Virus record (IMG/VR): IMGVR_UViG_3300038701_001859
Coordinates: 1 to 24,618 of that record
DNA length: 24,618 bases
Source of the DNA: a virus
Strand: one strand, 5' to 3'
Shown: positions 6,093 through 14,496 of the stretch, in pieces
How the letters are laid out: every line of letters begins with the position of its first letter
Numbering within the stretch: position 1 is the first letter of the stretch
Position numbers and translations under genes: made by a program
The notes under the pieces: generated by a model
Databases searched by the model: none
Told to the model about the DNA's origin: nothing
The model's input: only the letters and a program-made list of their open reading frames with translations

Positions 6093-6458
6093 ATGACGAA
6101 GAACAAGGGCGGGCGACCGCGCAAAGAGCTTTCGGACGAGGACTTCGACCGCCTTATCGGCATGGTCAAGATCCAGTGTACTCAGGACGAGATCTGCAAC
6201 ATATTCGGCATGACTGCCGAGACGCTGAACACGCGGTTGCAGGAGCGTGGCGAAGAAAGTTTTTCGACGCTCTATAAAAAGCACCAGGACGAGGGCAGGC
6301 AATCTCTGCGGCGTGCGCAATGGTCGGCGGCAATGGACGGAAACCCCACGATGCTCGTCTGGCTTGGCAAGCAGATGCTCGGCCAGCGGGACAAGCAGGA
6401 CATTGCCCAGACCAGCCGGATCGACCTGAGCTTCGACCGAGACGAGAGTGAGCTTTAG
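6093..6458 (+). CDS. terS: Terminase small subunit (121 aa)
   Basis: Binds phage DNA and hands it to the large subunit for packaging. The start MTKNKGGRPRKELSDEDFDR has a GAGGCGG sequence just upstream; a longer frame from 6033 lacks a better start. Residues 14-55 form an HTH domain (DEDFDRLIGMVKIQCTQDE, then ICNIFGMTAETLNTRLQ), the typical small-terminase DNA-binding fold. A central helical segment (FSTLYKKHQDEGRQSLRRAQ, about residues 62-81) suits ring assembly, and the FDRDESEL end is acidic. The motif NPTMLVWLGKQMLGQRDK is common in this family. The gene directly overlaps the large-subunit gene by 11 bases. Confidence 0.85.
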   Translation: MTKNKGGRPRKELSDEDFDRLIGMVKIQCTQDEICNIFGMTAETLNTRLQERGEESFSTLYKKHQDEGRQSLRRAQWSAAMDGNPTMLVWLGKQMLGQRDKQDIAQTSRIDLSFDRDESEL

Positions 6459-7734
6459 CCTCACGCCAAGGCAGGCCGAAGCACAAAGGCTGATCGCCGG
6501 GCCTGAGACGCATAACCTGATCTACGGCGGGTCGCGGTCGGGCAAGACGTTCCTGTTCTGCCGGACGATTGGCATTCGGGCGGTCAAGGCGCCAGGATCG
6601 CGCCATGCTATCATCCGGTTTCGGGCTGCGGACGCCCGCCAAGCGGTATGGGCGGACACCTGGTCGAAGATGATGTCGGTGTGCTTTCCCGGCGTGCGTC
6701 GATTGCCAAACAAGCAGGACGGTTTCGAGGAGCTGGAGAACGGCTCTCAAATTTGGTTCGGCGGTCTGGACGATGCAGAGCGGGCCGACAAGATCCTCGG
6801 CAAGGAATACGCGACCATATACCTGAACGAGGTCTCGCAGATTTCTTACCAGTCCGTGCTGACCGCCCGAACGCGCCTGGCGCAAAACGTGGCGCAGGCT
6901 GACGGCCACCCGCTCAAGCTGAAAGCGTATTACGACCTGAACCCGGTTGGCGCGGTACACTGGACGTTCAAAGAGTTCGAGGAAGGCATAAACCCGATTG
7001 ACGGGGAGGCCATTCCGCCCGGAGACCGGACGGTCTTTCGGATCAACCCGCTGGACAATACGGCAAACCTGCCGGAAGGCTATTTGGCGCAGCTTGAGGC
7101 CATGCCGGCCGCGCAGCGCAAGCGCTTTCTGTCTGGCGAATACACCCGCTCCTATGACGGGGCGATCTGGGCGGAAACAAGCATTCGCCGCGTCGGGGCC
7201 AATGACCTGCCGGACATGCGCCGCATCGTGGTCGCAGTCGATCCGTCCGGCGCGGCTGAGAAGGGCGACAAGCGGTCAGACGACATCGGCATCGTGGTTG
7301 CGGGCGTCGATATGAACGGCCGGGCCTATGTGCTGGAAGACCTGACGATGAACGGTGGGCCAGAGCAATGGGCTGCGGCCACGGTCGGGGCATATCACCG
7401 GCACCGGGCAGACAGCATTGTTGCCGAGCGCAATTTCGGCGGGGACATGGTTCGGGCCGTCATCCAGGCGCAGGACAAGCGCGCGCCGGTCAAGATGGTC
7501 ACGGCATCACGGGGCAAGGTTCTCAGGGCTGAGCCGGTCGCGGCGCTCTATGCGTCGGGCGATGTGTTTCACGCGGGCCGGTTCCCGGATCTTGAGGACC
7601 AGATGTTCGCAATGACGCGGGCCGGATACATGGGCGACCGGTCGCCTGACAGAGTGGATGCGCTGGTCTGGGCGCTGACAGATTTGATGCTGGCCGGTTC
7701 ATACGGCGAGCGGGTTAAGGTGGGCTTCGGATGA
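6448..7734 (+). CDS. terL: Terminase large subunit (428 aa)
   Basis: The packaging motor ATPase and nuclease. Walker A is GGSRSGKT (about residues 27-34), Walker B is in TIYLNEVSQIS (about 123-133). The C-terminal RNase H-like nuclease shows VVAVDPSG (about 261-268), the strand IGIVVAGVDMNGRAYVLED, AERNFGG (about 327-333), and the last acidic motif PDRVDALVWALTD (about 401-413). Length fits the Terminase_6/PBSX-type group. The start is a GTG at 6448 within the small-subunit gene; the next ATG would remove the Q-like and Walker A segments. It ends in an ATGA overlap with the portal gene. Confidence 0.95.
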   Translation: MSFSLTPRQAEAQRLIAGPETHNLIYGGSRSGKTFLFCRTIGIRAVKAPGSRHAIIRFRAADARQAVWADTWSKMMSVCFPGVRRLPNKQDGFEELENGSQIWFGGLDDAERADKILGKEYATIYLNEVSQISYQSVLTARTRLAQNVAQADGHPLKLKAYYDLNPVGAVHWTFKEFEEGINPIDGEAIPPGDRTVFRINPLDNTANLPEGYLAQLEAMPAAQRKRFLSGEYTRSYDGAIWAETSIRRVGANDLPDMRRIVVAVDPSGAAEKGDKRSDDIGIVVAGVDMNGRAYVLEDLTMNGGPEQWAAATVGAYHRHRADSIVAERNFGGDMVRAVIQAQDKRAPVKMVTASRGKVLRAEPVAALYASGDVFHAGRFPDLEDQMFAMTRAGYMGDRSPDRVDALVWALTDLMLAGSYGERVKVGFG

Positions 7735-9176
7735 GCAGCACTGTTGCAAATGCCAGCGCTCAGCATGAAGCGCGCGTGGATGAATGGAAGAAGGTGCGCG
7801 CCACTGCTGCAGGCCGCGCCAAGGTCATTGAGGGTGATGACTTCGTAAAGCGCCTGCCCGGCCACGACAGCGAAACCTACACGGCTTTCAAGGGCCGCGG
7901 CTATTTCCTGAACGCCACCGCGCGATCAATCGAGGGCCTTGTCGGTCTTTTGTTCCGCAAGGCACCCCAGGCGCAATACCCAGACGCGCTGGCGGTCTAT
8001 GCTGAGGACTTGACCCGGACGGGCCAGAGCGCGGCGAAGATGGCAGAGCAGATCGCCGAGGAGATCCTCACGGCTGGCTGTGTCGGCATTTTGATTGACC
8101 ACCCGGAGACGGTCGAGGGTGACACCGTGGCGGCACGCGAAGCGCAGGGCGTTCGCCCCTATGCGCGCCTGTATGCGGCGGAAAGCATTCTCGGCTGGAA
8201 AGAGACGACCATCGGCGCCGAGCGCGTGATCAGCCAAGTCCGGCTGAAAGAGGCCGTCGAGCTCGATGACAATGCGGACGAGTTCAAGAGCCAGAAAGTC
8301 GAGCGCGTGCGTGTGCTGGATCTTGAGAATGGGGCATATCGCGTCCGCGTCTTTGAGAAGGTGAGAAACAAGGGCGGGGATCTTGATTGGGTGCAGCTTG
8401 AAGCGGATCGCTTTCCGCAGATCGCCGGCCAGCGCCTGAACCGCATCCCGTTTCGCTTCGTCACACAGCGCGGGGCCGAGGCTGTCATGCCCAAGCCGCC
8501 GCTCCTCGACCTGGCGGATGTGAATTGCGCGCACTTCAATGACTCTTGCCTCTATCAGTGGGGCATCATGTGGACGGCCAACCCGACGCCGTGTTTCGTC
8601 AACCTTGACTTGAGCGAGGGCGAAAAGGTCGCGCTTGGATCGTCCGGCGGGCTGAGTTTTCGCGAGGGTGGAAGCGCCTTCTTCCTTGAGTTTGGCGGGC
8701 AGGGCCTCGGCACGATCCGTCAGGCGATGGAAGACAAGCGCCGGGACATGGCCGTCATGGGCGCCCGCATGCTGATGGAAGACCGCCGGCAGGTGGAAGC
8801 GGCTGAGACGGCCCAGATCCACCGCGCGGGCGAAAACAGCATCCTTGCGGCCATCTCGTTCTCGATTTCCGAGGCGATGGAATGGGCGCTTGATCTGGTG
8901 GGCCGCTGGGCGGGTATTTCGTCCGGATCGATCACGTTCTCGGTGAATAAGGATTTCATGCCGGCCGCGCTGGACGGTCAAACCCTGACGGCCCTGATGC
9001 AGGCTTGGCAGGGTGGCGGGCTTTCCTCGCGTGATTTGTTCGACTGCCTGCAGCGCGGCGAGCTGATCCGCGAAGACAAGACGTATGAGGACCACGAGGA
9101 GGAGTTGGACAGCGAGCCGGTAAGGGTGCCGGACGTTGCCCCGCTGATGGCCAATGACGCCAGCCGAGGAGCTTAG
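7731..9176 (+). CDS. Portal protein, DUF4055-type (481 aa)
   Basis: Forms the dodecameric DNA channel at one capsid vertex. The sequence matches the DUF4055 phage structural family, a portal lineage: YTAFKGRGYFLNATARSIEG, then GLLFRKAP near residues 70-80, and ADVNCAHFNDSCLYQWGIMW near 260. The C-terminal half includes GARMLMEDRRQVEAAETAQI and SSRDLFDCLQRGELI. Its length is normal for portals. It starts at an ATGA overlap with the large terminase gene and overlaps the minor head protein by 23 bases, the usual terminase-portal-head order. The family call rests on motif and order. Confidence 0.85.
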   Translation: MSSTVANASAQHEARVDEWKKVRATAAGRAKVIEGDDFVKRLPGHDSETYTAFKGRGYFLNATARSIEGLVGLLFRKAPQAQYPDALAVYAEDLTRTGQSAAKMAEQIAEEILTAGCVGILIDHPETVEGDTVAAREAQGVRPYARLYAAESILGWKETTIGAERVISQVRLKEAVELDDNADEFKSQKVERVRVLDLENGAYRVRVFEKVRNKGGDLDWVQLEADRFPQIAGQRLNRIPFRFVTQRGAEAVMPKPPLLDLADVNCAHFNDSCLYQWGIMWTANPTPCFVNLDLSEGEKVALGSSGGLSFREGGSAFFLEFGGQGLGTIRQAMEDKRRDMAVMGARMLMEDRRQVEAAETAQIHRAGENSILAAISFSISEAMEWALDLVGRWAGISSGSITFSVNKDFMPAALDGQTLTALMQAWQGGGLSSRDLFDCLQRGELIREDKTYEDHEEELDSEPVRVPDVAPLMANDASRGA

Positions 9177-10128
9177 AGACCTCACCATCTCGCACCAGAT
9201 CGGGCTTTTGCGCCTGTCAAATGCGACGGTGAGGAAAATGCTCGGCCTGCTGGCTCGAACCGAGGCCGACATTGTGCGTCAGCTTCGACTGGTGGACCCT
9301 GACAGCCAGGTTGGCCAACGGCTCGACCGGCAATTGGCTGTCGTCTCGCGCATGTATCGCGAAGCCTATGACGAGCTGACCGGCGTGCTGGTCGCGGACA
9401 TGGACGATCTCGCGGTCTATGAGGCGCAGTTTACGGCCCGGCAGTTTCGCAACACGGTCGGCGTGGCGTTTGATGTGCCGACCCGCCCTGTTGTGATTGC
9501 CGCGGTCAATTCCCGGCCCTTCCAGGGGCGGTTCTTGCGCGAATGGATGGCGGGTATAGGCGAAGACCAAGGCCGGCGCGTTCGGGACGCGGTGCGCATG
9601 GGATTTGTGGAGGGTGAAAGCCTTTCCCAGATCGTGGCGCGGGTTCGCGGGACGCGGGCGGCGGGCTTCAAAGACGGCATTCTCGAGATCGGGCGCCGGT
9701 CAACCGAGCGCATTGTGCGAACGGCGGTCACGCATACGGCGGCGCGGGCGCGTGAGGCGGCGTTTTCCTCGTCCGGCGATCTGGTCCGGGGCGTGCAGTG
9801 GACATCGGTTCTCGACGGCCGCACCTCGCTTGTGTGCGCTGGACGCGATGGCAAAGAGTACCCAATGAACGAGGGGCCACGGCCTCCCGCGCATCCCAAT
9901 TGCCGCTCGCAGATCACGGCGGTCCTGGACGGCTTTCCGGCCCCGGAGCGCACGACCTACGAGGAATGGCTGAAACGCCAGCCAAAAGACTTTCAGGACG
10001 AAGTGCTCGGGCCTACACGGGCCAAGGCGTGGCGCTCGGGCGAGATCCCGCTGGGCCGCTTTGTTGATCGCAAGGGCCGTGCCTGGTCGCTTGATGAATT
10101 GCGCCGCCGCGAGGGGCTTGATATTTAG
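9154..10128 (+). CDS. Minor head protein, Mu gpF/SPP1 gp7-like (324 aa)
   Basis: A head morphogenesis protein attached to the portal, thought to help scaffold incorporation or DNA entry. The C-terminal domain is the Phage Mu protein F-like domain: IVRTAVTHTAARAREAAF (about residues 188-205), WTSVLDGRTSLVCAGRDGK (about 215-233), and PPAHPNCRSQITAVLDG (about 246-262) with Cys/His positions that could bind zinc. The N-terminal 150 residues are helical. The start ATG lies inside the portal gene; ribosome access is probably through coupling. The remaining C-terminal tail (FVDRKGRAWSLDELRRREGL) fits the family. Confidence 0.88.
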   Translation: MTPAEELRDLTISHQIGLLRLSNATVRKMLGLLARTEADIVRQLRLVDPDSQVGQRLDRQLAVVSRMYREAYDELTGVLVADMDDLAVYEAQFTARQFRNTVGVAFDVPTRPVVIAAVNSRPFQGRFLREWMAGIGEDQGRRVRDAVRMGFVEGESLSQIVARVRGTRAAGFKDGILEIGRRSTERIVRTAVTHTAARAREAAFSSSGDLVRGVQWTSVLDGRTSLVCAGRDGKEYPMNEGPRPPAHPNCRSQITAVLDGFPAPERTTYEEWLKRQPKDFQDEVLGPTRAKAWRSGEIPLGRFVDRKGRAWSLDELRRREGLDI

Positions 10129-10132
10129 GGGC

Positions 10133-10363
10133 ATGGCTGATTTGCCGCCCCGCCTTCGCGTCGTGAAGAATGAAAAGCCGGCGACCCCTACGGGCCACGG
10201 GCTGCTGACCTGCAATGTGTGCCGGATAGATACCGGCGTTGCAGGGACCAGCTTTATCGAGATCAAGCGCATGCCGCTGCTCAAGGGCTCCCGCGTTGTG
10301 GGTGGCCAGAAGGGCCTTGCATGCCTCGATTGCCTCTCACGGGGCAAGGTGACGCTCTTGTAA
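10133..10363 (+). CDS. Small protein with two CxxC pairs, possible zinc ribbon (76 aa)
   Basis: Starts MADLPPRLRVVKNEKPAT four bases after the minor head gene stop. Two Cys pairs, CNVC (about residues 27-30) and CLDC (about 65-68), frame a basic beta-like segment (SFIEIKRMPLLKGSR), a layout that could bind one zinc ion. An AGGGG sequence sits immediately before the ATG, closer than normal, so an upstream in-frame start is possible. No family is assigned. It lies between minor head and scaffold genes and is followed by a strong terminator, so it ends a transcription unit. A structural or regulatory role would be a guess. Confidence 0.6.
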   Translation: MADLPPRLRVVKNEKPATPTGHGLLTCNVCRIDTGVAGTSFIEIKRMPLLKGSRVVGGQKGLACLDCLSRGKVTLL

Positions 10364-10406
10364 GCGCGCCGACCTAGCGCCGGGCGATGCCGGGCAGAGT
10401 GAAGCG

Positions 10407-10429
10407 AGCGGCTTAGGGCCGCTTTTTTT
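10407..10429 (+). terminator. Intrinsic terminator before the scaffold gene
   Basis: AGCGGC, loop TTAGG, GCCGCT, directly running into seven Ts. A 6-base GC-rich stem with an ideal T-tail. It separates the packaging/minor head genes from scaffold and coat genes. The scaffold and coat genes therefore need readthrough or a promoter I could not identify between 10430 and 10448. Confidence 0.75.
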
Positions 10430-10448
10430 ATGGCGAGGCCATCCCAAA

Positions 10449-11111
10449 ATGACCGAACAACCGAACGACGCTGGCACCAGCGGCGATGACGATGCTGTGG
10501 CCAAAGCTACGGCAGGCTTGAAAGCCAAGAATGACGAGCTGCTGGGCAAGCTCAAGGCGCAGAAGGACGAGCTTTCCGCGCTGAAATCCCAGTTCGACGA
10601 GATCCAGGCCGCGCGGGAATCCGCCGAGGCTGAGAAGGCCGAGAAAGAGGGTGACATTGCCAAGCTGCGCGAGCAGATGGAAGCGCGCCACAAGAAGGAA
10701 TTGGAGAAGCTGTCCGCTTCTCTGGAGGCCGAGAAGGGTGTGAATCACAAACTTCTGGTCGAAAACGGTTTGAGCGCCGCTCTCACGAAAGCGGGCGTGA
10801 AGCCGGAATACATGGATGCAGCCAAGGCGCTGCTCCAGACGCAATCGAAAATCGAGCTTTCCGACTTCGACGGCCAGCGCGCCGCCGTGGTCGATGGAAA
10901 ACCCCTGGCCGAGTTTGTCACCGGATGGGCTCAGGGCGACACGGGCAAGCACTTTGTTGCGGCCCCTGCCAATTCCGGTGGCAACGCCCAAGGGGCGCTT
11001 GGGGCTGATGGCTCCGGCAAGACGATCACCCGCACCGCGTTCGATGGCCTCGGCCATGCCGAGCGCGCCGCCAAGGTGAAGGACGGCTTCAAAGTCGTCG
11101 ACGAAGCCTGA
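10449..11111 (+). CDS. Capsid scaffold protein (220 aa)
   Basis: Directs coat assembly and leaves or is degraded afterwards. Residues 20-100 are a strongly predicted coiled coil of alternating Lys/Glu/Leu (LKAKNDELLGKLKAQKDELS, then EAEKAEKEGDIAKLREQMEA). This is followed by a segment of the phage minor structural GP20/scaffold type: VNHKLLVENGLSAALTKAGV, then YMDAAKALLQTQ. The end is Gly-rich with basic residues, as expected for coat binding. It sits immediately upstream of the coat gene, the standard place. The ribosome site is a modest GAGG ten bases before the ATG. No protease domain is visible here or nearby. Confidence 0.85.
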   Translation: MTEQPNDAGTSGDDDAVAKATAGLKAKNDELLGKLKAQKDELSALKSQFDEIQAARESAEAEKAEKEGDIAKLREQMEARHKKELEKLSASLEAEKGVNHKLLVENGLSAALTKAGVKPEYMDAAKALLQTQSKIELSDFDGQRAAVVDGKPLAEFVTGWAQGDTGKHFVAAPANSGGNAQGALGADGSGKTITRTAFDGLGHAERAAKVKDGFKVVDEA

Positions 11112-11173
11112 CCCGGCAAGGCCGGTCGCCAGCTTCTCATCCTCCTACGCCATCAGCTTGAAAGGCAATTATC

Positions 11174-12340
11174 ATGGCAAACGTTCTTACTGATCTGGCG
11201 GCCGACATCTACAAGGCCGCCGATGTTGTCGGCCGCGAATTGGTCGGCTTCATTCCCGCCGCAACCATCAACGCGGACGGCTCCGAGCAGGCCGCGCTGA
11301 ATGATACGGTTCGCTCGCACGCCACCCGCGCCGCGACGATCAACAATGTCGCCCCGTCGATGACCATCCCGGAAGGCGATGACCAGACGGTCGATAACAA
11401 GACCCTGACCCTCGACACGGCCAAGGCCGCCGAGATCCCGTGGACCGGCGAAGACATCCGCCACGTCAACAACGGCTCTGGCTATGAGACCATCTATGGC
11501 GACCAGATCGCCCAGGCGATGCGCGCTCTGTCCAACCTGATCGAGGCTGACCTCGCCACCGAAGCCTATCAGAATGCCTCGCGCGCTGTCGGCACCGCTG
11601 GCACCACGCCGTTTGCGTCCAACTTCAACACGGTCGCCGAAGTTCGCCAGATCCTGGCCGACAACGGTTGCCCGATGAATGACCGGCAGATCTCGCTGGT
11701 CATGGACACGTCCGCCTCCACCAAGCTTCGCAATCTCGCACAGCTCCAGAAGGCGAACGAGGCCGGTTCGGACAACCTGCTGCGCCAGGGCGTTCTGCTC
11801 GACCTGCAGGGTCTGGCCATGCGTGAATCCGCGCAGGTCCAGTCGCACACCATCGGCACGGGTGCTTCCTACCTGATCGACCTGACCGCTGGCTATTCGG
11901 CCGGCGACAAGACGATCCACGTCGACACCGGCACCGGCACGTTCGTTGCGGGTGACATCATCACGGTTGCCGACGATCCGTTCGGCGGCAAGTACGTGGT
12001 CGGCACCGGCTTTGCGGGTGACGGCGACGGCGACGTGGTTCTTAATGCGGCCCTGATCAAGGATGCGGCGTTCGTGAACAACAAGGCCGTGACCATCGGC
12101 GCTGCCTACACGGGCAACGTCGCTTTCCACCGCTCGGCCCTTGAGCTCGCGATGCGCGCTCCGGCCAACCCGGTCGGCGGTGACGCGGCTGTCGATATGA
12201 TGGTTGTTCAGGATCCGCACTCCGGCCTGGTCTTCGAGGTGTCCGTCTACAAGGGCTACAAGAAGTCCATGATCTCGGTCGGCGCCGTGTGGGGCACCAA
12301 AGCTTGGAAGCCGGAGCACATCGGCCTGCTGCTCGGCTAA
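11174..12340 (+). CDS. Major capsid protein, P22 coat-type (388 aa)
   Basis: The main shell protein, HK97 fold expected. Features of the P22 coat family are visible: N-terminal LTDLAADIYKAADVVGRELV, the TIPEGDDQTVDNKTLTLDTA strand region, IPWTGEDIRHV, AYQNASRAVGTAGTTPF, MDTSASTKLRNLAQLQKA, and the family end FHRSALELAMRAPANPVGG followed by SVYKGYKKSMISVGAVWGTK. Residues 230-310 (about) are a beta-rich stretch with repeated Gly-Asp (GTGTFVAGDIITVADDPFGG), where P22 carries its inserted domain. The start has GAAAGG about nine bases upstream. A terminator-like hairpin directly follows the gene, which may set the high coat dosage. Confidence 0.9.
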   Translation: MANVLTDLAADIYKAADVVGRELVGFIPAATINADGSEQAALNDTVRSHATRAATINNVAPSMTIPEGDDQTVDNKTLTLDTAKAAEIPWTGEDIRHVNNGSGYETIYGDQIAQAMRALSNLIEADLATEAYQNASRAVGTAGTTPFASNFNTVAEVRQILADNGCPMNDRQISLVMDTSASTKLRNLAQLQKANEAGSDNLLRQGVLLDLQGLAMRESAQVQSHTIGTGASYLIDLTAGYSAGDKTIHVDTGTGTFVAGDIITVADDPFGGKYVVGTGFAGDGDGDVVLNAALIKDAAFVNNKAVTIGAAYTGNVAFHRSALELAMRAPANPVGGDAAVDMMVVQDPHSGLVFEVSVYKGYKKSMISVGAVWGTKAWKPEHIGLLLG

Positions 12341-12354
12341 CCCACGTTTGAACG

Positions 12355-12385
12355 CGGGGGCGGGTTTCGGCTCGCCCCCGTTTCT
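12355..12385 (+). terminator. Hairpin terminator after the coat gene
   Basis: CGGGGGCG, two further weaker pairs around a TTTCGG loop, then CGCCCCCG and TTTCT. The 8-base perfect GC stem is very stable but the T-run is short, so it is probably a partial terminator or 3' end protector for coat mRNA. It ends 14 bases before the next gene's ATG. Confidence 0.6.
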
Positions 12386-12399
12386 ATGAGGTCTTCCTT

Positions 12400-12903
12400 A
12401 TGTCCCTGATCACCGAAGACGGCACCGGCCTTGCGTCGGCTGAATCCTATCTGTCCGTCGCGGACGCGGACACCTACTGGGCAAACCGGGCCGACACGAC
12501 CTGGGATGCGGCGACAGACCCGGCCAAGGAAGCGGCCCTTCGCAAAGCAACCGAATATCTCGACGCGACCTTTCGCTGGGTCGGGGTGATCTCCTCAACC
12601 TCGCAGGCGCTGGGCTGGCCGCGATCTGGTGCCTATGACCACGAAGACCGGCAGCTTGATAACCGGGTTCCCAGCCTGCTGGCCAATGCGACCGCAGAGC
12701 TTGCCAGGGAAGCGCTTTCCGCCGAGCTGCTTGTGACGGTCTCACGCAATGACCGCGCCAGCCGAGTTAAGGCCGGCTCTGTCGAAGTCGAGTTCGAGCC
12801 AGGCGTTTCGGTGCAGAAGGCATTCGACCGCGCCGAACGCATGCTGACCCCGATTGTTACCGGCCGCGTGGGCTCCTCGACGATTGCGCTGGTGAAGTCC
12901 TGA
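12400..12903 (+). CDS. Head-tail connector, DnaT-like domain (167 aa)
   Basis: The fold named DnaT-like ssDNA-binding domain in phage proteins is seen in ASAESYLSVADADTYWANR, AKEAALRKATEYLDATFRW, and TSQALGWPRSGAYD. Despite the name, phage members of this layout right after the coat gene are head-tail joining proteins. The last part (GSVEVEFEPGVSVQKAFDRA, then LTPIVTG) is typical. A GAGG sequence eight bases upstream supports the start. Its stop overlaps the next ATG by one base. Its position after coat and before head closure, gp10-like and tail terminator genes supports the connector role. Confidence 0.75.
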   Translation: MSLITEDGTGLASAESYLSVADADTYWANRADTTWDAATDPAKEAALRKATEYLDATFRWVGVISSTSQALGWPRSGAYDHEDRQLDNRVPSLLANATAELAREALSAELLVTVSRNDRASRVKAGSVEVEFEPGVSVQKAFDRAERMLTPIVTGRVGSSTIALVKS

Positions 12904-13256
12904 TGGCGCTCATCGATGAAATCGCCGGGCTTGTCTACAGCGCCGCCAATGGCGTCGGCGGCACGACTTGGGACATCACCCTCAAGAAGCGCGGCGCGGC
13001 CACTGTAGACGCCTATGGCGGCTATACGCAGGCCACCACGGACACGACCGGCCGCGGCTTCATTGAAGACTACACGGCCACCGCCCGGCAAATGGGCGGC
13101 ATCCCGATCACTGACCGGAAGATCACGCTTTTCGCCGCGTCCATGTCGGCTGACCCAGAGGTCGGCGACACCGTGACCGCGGAAGGCGCTGATTACGAAA
13201 TCATCACGGTGCAGCGCGACCCCGCCGCTGCGACTTGGGTCTGTCAGGCCCGCTAA
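12903..13256 (+). CDS. Head closure-like protein (117 aa)
   Basis: Begins MALIDEIAGLVYSAANGVGG at a TGATG overlap with the connector gene. It is mostly beta-rich: WDITLKKRGAATVDAYGGYT, GRGFIEDYTATARQMGG, and ITDRKITLFAASMSADPEVG followed by DYEIITVQRDPAAATW. This pattern, with the DxxY-like strand and late EVGDTVTAEGADY turn, is that of the small beta-barrel head closure proteins in the connector region. Size and position fit. The motif match is from general fold features, so the assignment is moderate. Confidence 0.6.
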   Translation: MALIDEIAGLVYSAANGVGGTTWDITLKKRGAATVDAYGGYTQATTDTTGRGFIEDYTATARQMGGIPITDRKITLFAASMSADPEVGDTVTAEGADYEIITVQRDPAAATWVCQAR

Positions 13257-13273
13257 TTCAAGGACTATCGCTC

Positions 13274-14494
13274 ATGGCCATCACGTCCAGCTTTGCGAAC
13301 CTGGCGACCGTCACCCGCGCGTCAAAGAAAACTGACGCGGGGGGCTGGGATTTCACCAATGGCGGCACGGTCGGCACGCTCACAGAATACGCTTCTGGCG
13401 TTGCAGCAATTCACCCCACGGCCGGGATTCTGATTGAGGAAGGCAGTACGAACCATATCCGCAATCCGCGTTTTGAGGGAGGCACGATTGGAGTTATTGG
13501 CTCAGGCGGTGCTTTGCCGACGAACATGGTCAGCGTTCCTCAAGGGACGACGGTTGAGCTGGTTGCGGTCGGTGAAGAGGACGGCACGGAGTACATGGAC
13601 ATCAAATGGTCTGGCACGCCAACCGCCGATCCAGAAGTGCAGCTTGAATCGACGACAGCTATCAGCGCGAGTGTCGGAGAAGAGTGGACGCTCTCCTATG
13701 GTGCAAAGTTGGTAGCGGGGGACTTGACGAATATCACAGGTGTCAAGGTTCGTATGGTCGAGCGTATTAGCGGCAGTTATGCTGGGGAAGGCTCTGTTTC
13801 GTTCACTCCTGATTCCATTCACAGACGTTATGTATTTACGCGCACGCTCGCCAATGCAAGCGTCACAAATATTCACCCGTACCTCGCGATTGATTGGGAC
13901 GGATCGGGGGCGATAGACCTAACGATTCGTTTCTATGTTCCTCAAATGGAAGAGAAAGCCTACCCGACATCCCCAATTTTGCCGACTGCTGCCAGCCCAG
14001 CAGCCAGCACGCGCGCCGCTGATTCCGTTGCTGTCGCCAATGGATCTTGGTCAAACGATGATGGCGCCGGAACTATCTTTGCCGAGTTTGCGTTCACCTA
14101 TGACGGCCAGGCTTCCAATTTTCCTCGCGTGCTCGGATACGGGGCGGACAGCTCAAACCGAGTTGACGTTTATCGCAACCAGGCTACGGAGTCGCTTTTC
14201 GCGCTTTTGTCTGACGGTGGCGCCACGCAGGCATCTATTACCACTGGCACGGCGCCAGCGGCCACAACAAAAAAAGTTGCTGTCGCCTGGGCCGCTGATG
14301 ATGTGGCCTTTTCTGTTTCTGGCGGGACACAACAGACAGATTCGAGCGCGACAATCGGTTTCGGTGCCGCCGTTTTGCGGCTTGGTGCGGGCGCTGGAAA
14401 TACGAACGCATCCGCGGGGGTCTACATCAAAGATCTGCGCTACTTTCCACGCCGTCTGTCGAATGCCGAGCTTGAAGCACTGGTGGGAAATTGA
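13274..14494 (+). CDS. Lectin-like decoration or adhesin protein (406 aa), low GC
   Basis: Start ATG at 13274 (MAITSSFANLATVTRASKK), 17 bases after the previous stop. The middle carries a carbohydrate-binding-module-like start, LIEEGSTNHIRNPRFEGG (about residues 55-72), then a beta-sandwich. The end is concanavalin/LamG-like: GTIFAEFAFTYDGQASNFPR, then AGVYIKDLRYFPRRLSNAEL, a signature end for such jelly-roll domains. GC drops well below its neighbours (by hand, 42% in 13921-13980 against about 65% in a sampled tail-gene line, 20761-20820). It lies inside the head-completion module, where it is not needed for joining, so it looks acquired. A capsid surface decoration or accessory adhesin is inferred. 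Confidence 0.65.
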   Translation: MAITSSFANLATVTRASKKTDAGGWDFTNGGTVGTLTEYASGVAAIHPTAGILIEEGSTNHIRNPRFEGGTIGVIGSGGALPTNMVSVPQGTTVELVAVGEEDGTEYMDIKWSGTPTADPEVQLESTTAISASVGEEWTLSYGAKLVAGDLTNITGVKVRMVERISGSYAGEGSVSFTPDSIHRRYVFTRTLANASVTNIHPYLAIDWDGSGAIDLTIRFYVPQMEEKAYPTSPILPTAASPAASTRAADSVAVANGSWSNDDGAGTIFAEFAFTYDGQASNFPRVLGYGADSSNRVDVYRNQATESLFALLSDGGATQASITTGTAPAATTKKVAVAWAADDVAFSVSGGTQQTDSSATIGFGAAVLRLGAGAGNTNASAGVYIKDLRYFPRRLSNAELEALVGN

Positions 14495-14496
14495 TC

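Noticed and set aside
7926-9272. Long minus-strand open frame (448 codons) opposite portal and minor head genes
   Set aside because: A shadow caused by GC-rich codon bias; it crosses a gene border on the other strand and has no recognisable motifs.
11112-11130. CCGGC-AAG-GCCGG hairpin between scaffold and coat genes
   Set aside because: Short stem with no T-run, so not a supported terminator; could be an mRNA structure by chance in GC-rich sequence.
11153-12319. Long minus-strand open frame (388 codons) opposite the coat gene
   Set aside because: It is a shadow of the coat gene, which has clear family motifs and a good ribosome site; the antisense product shows no family features.
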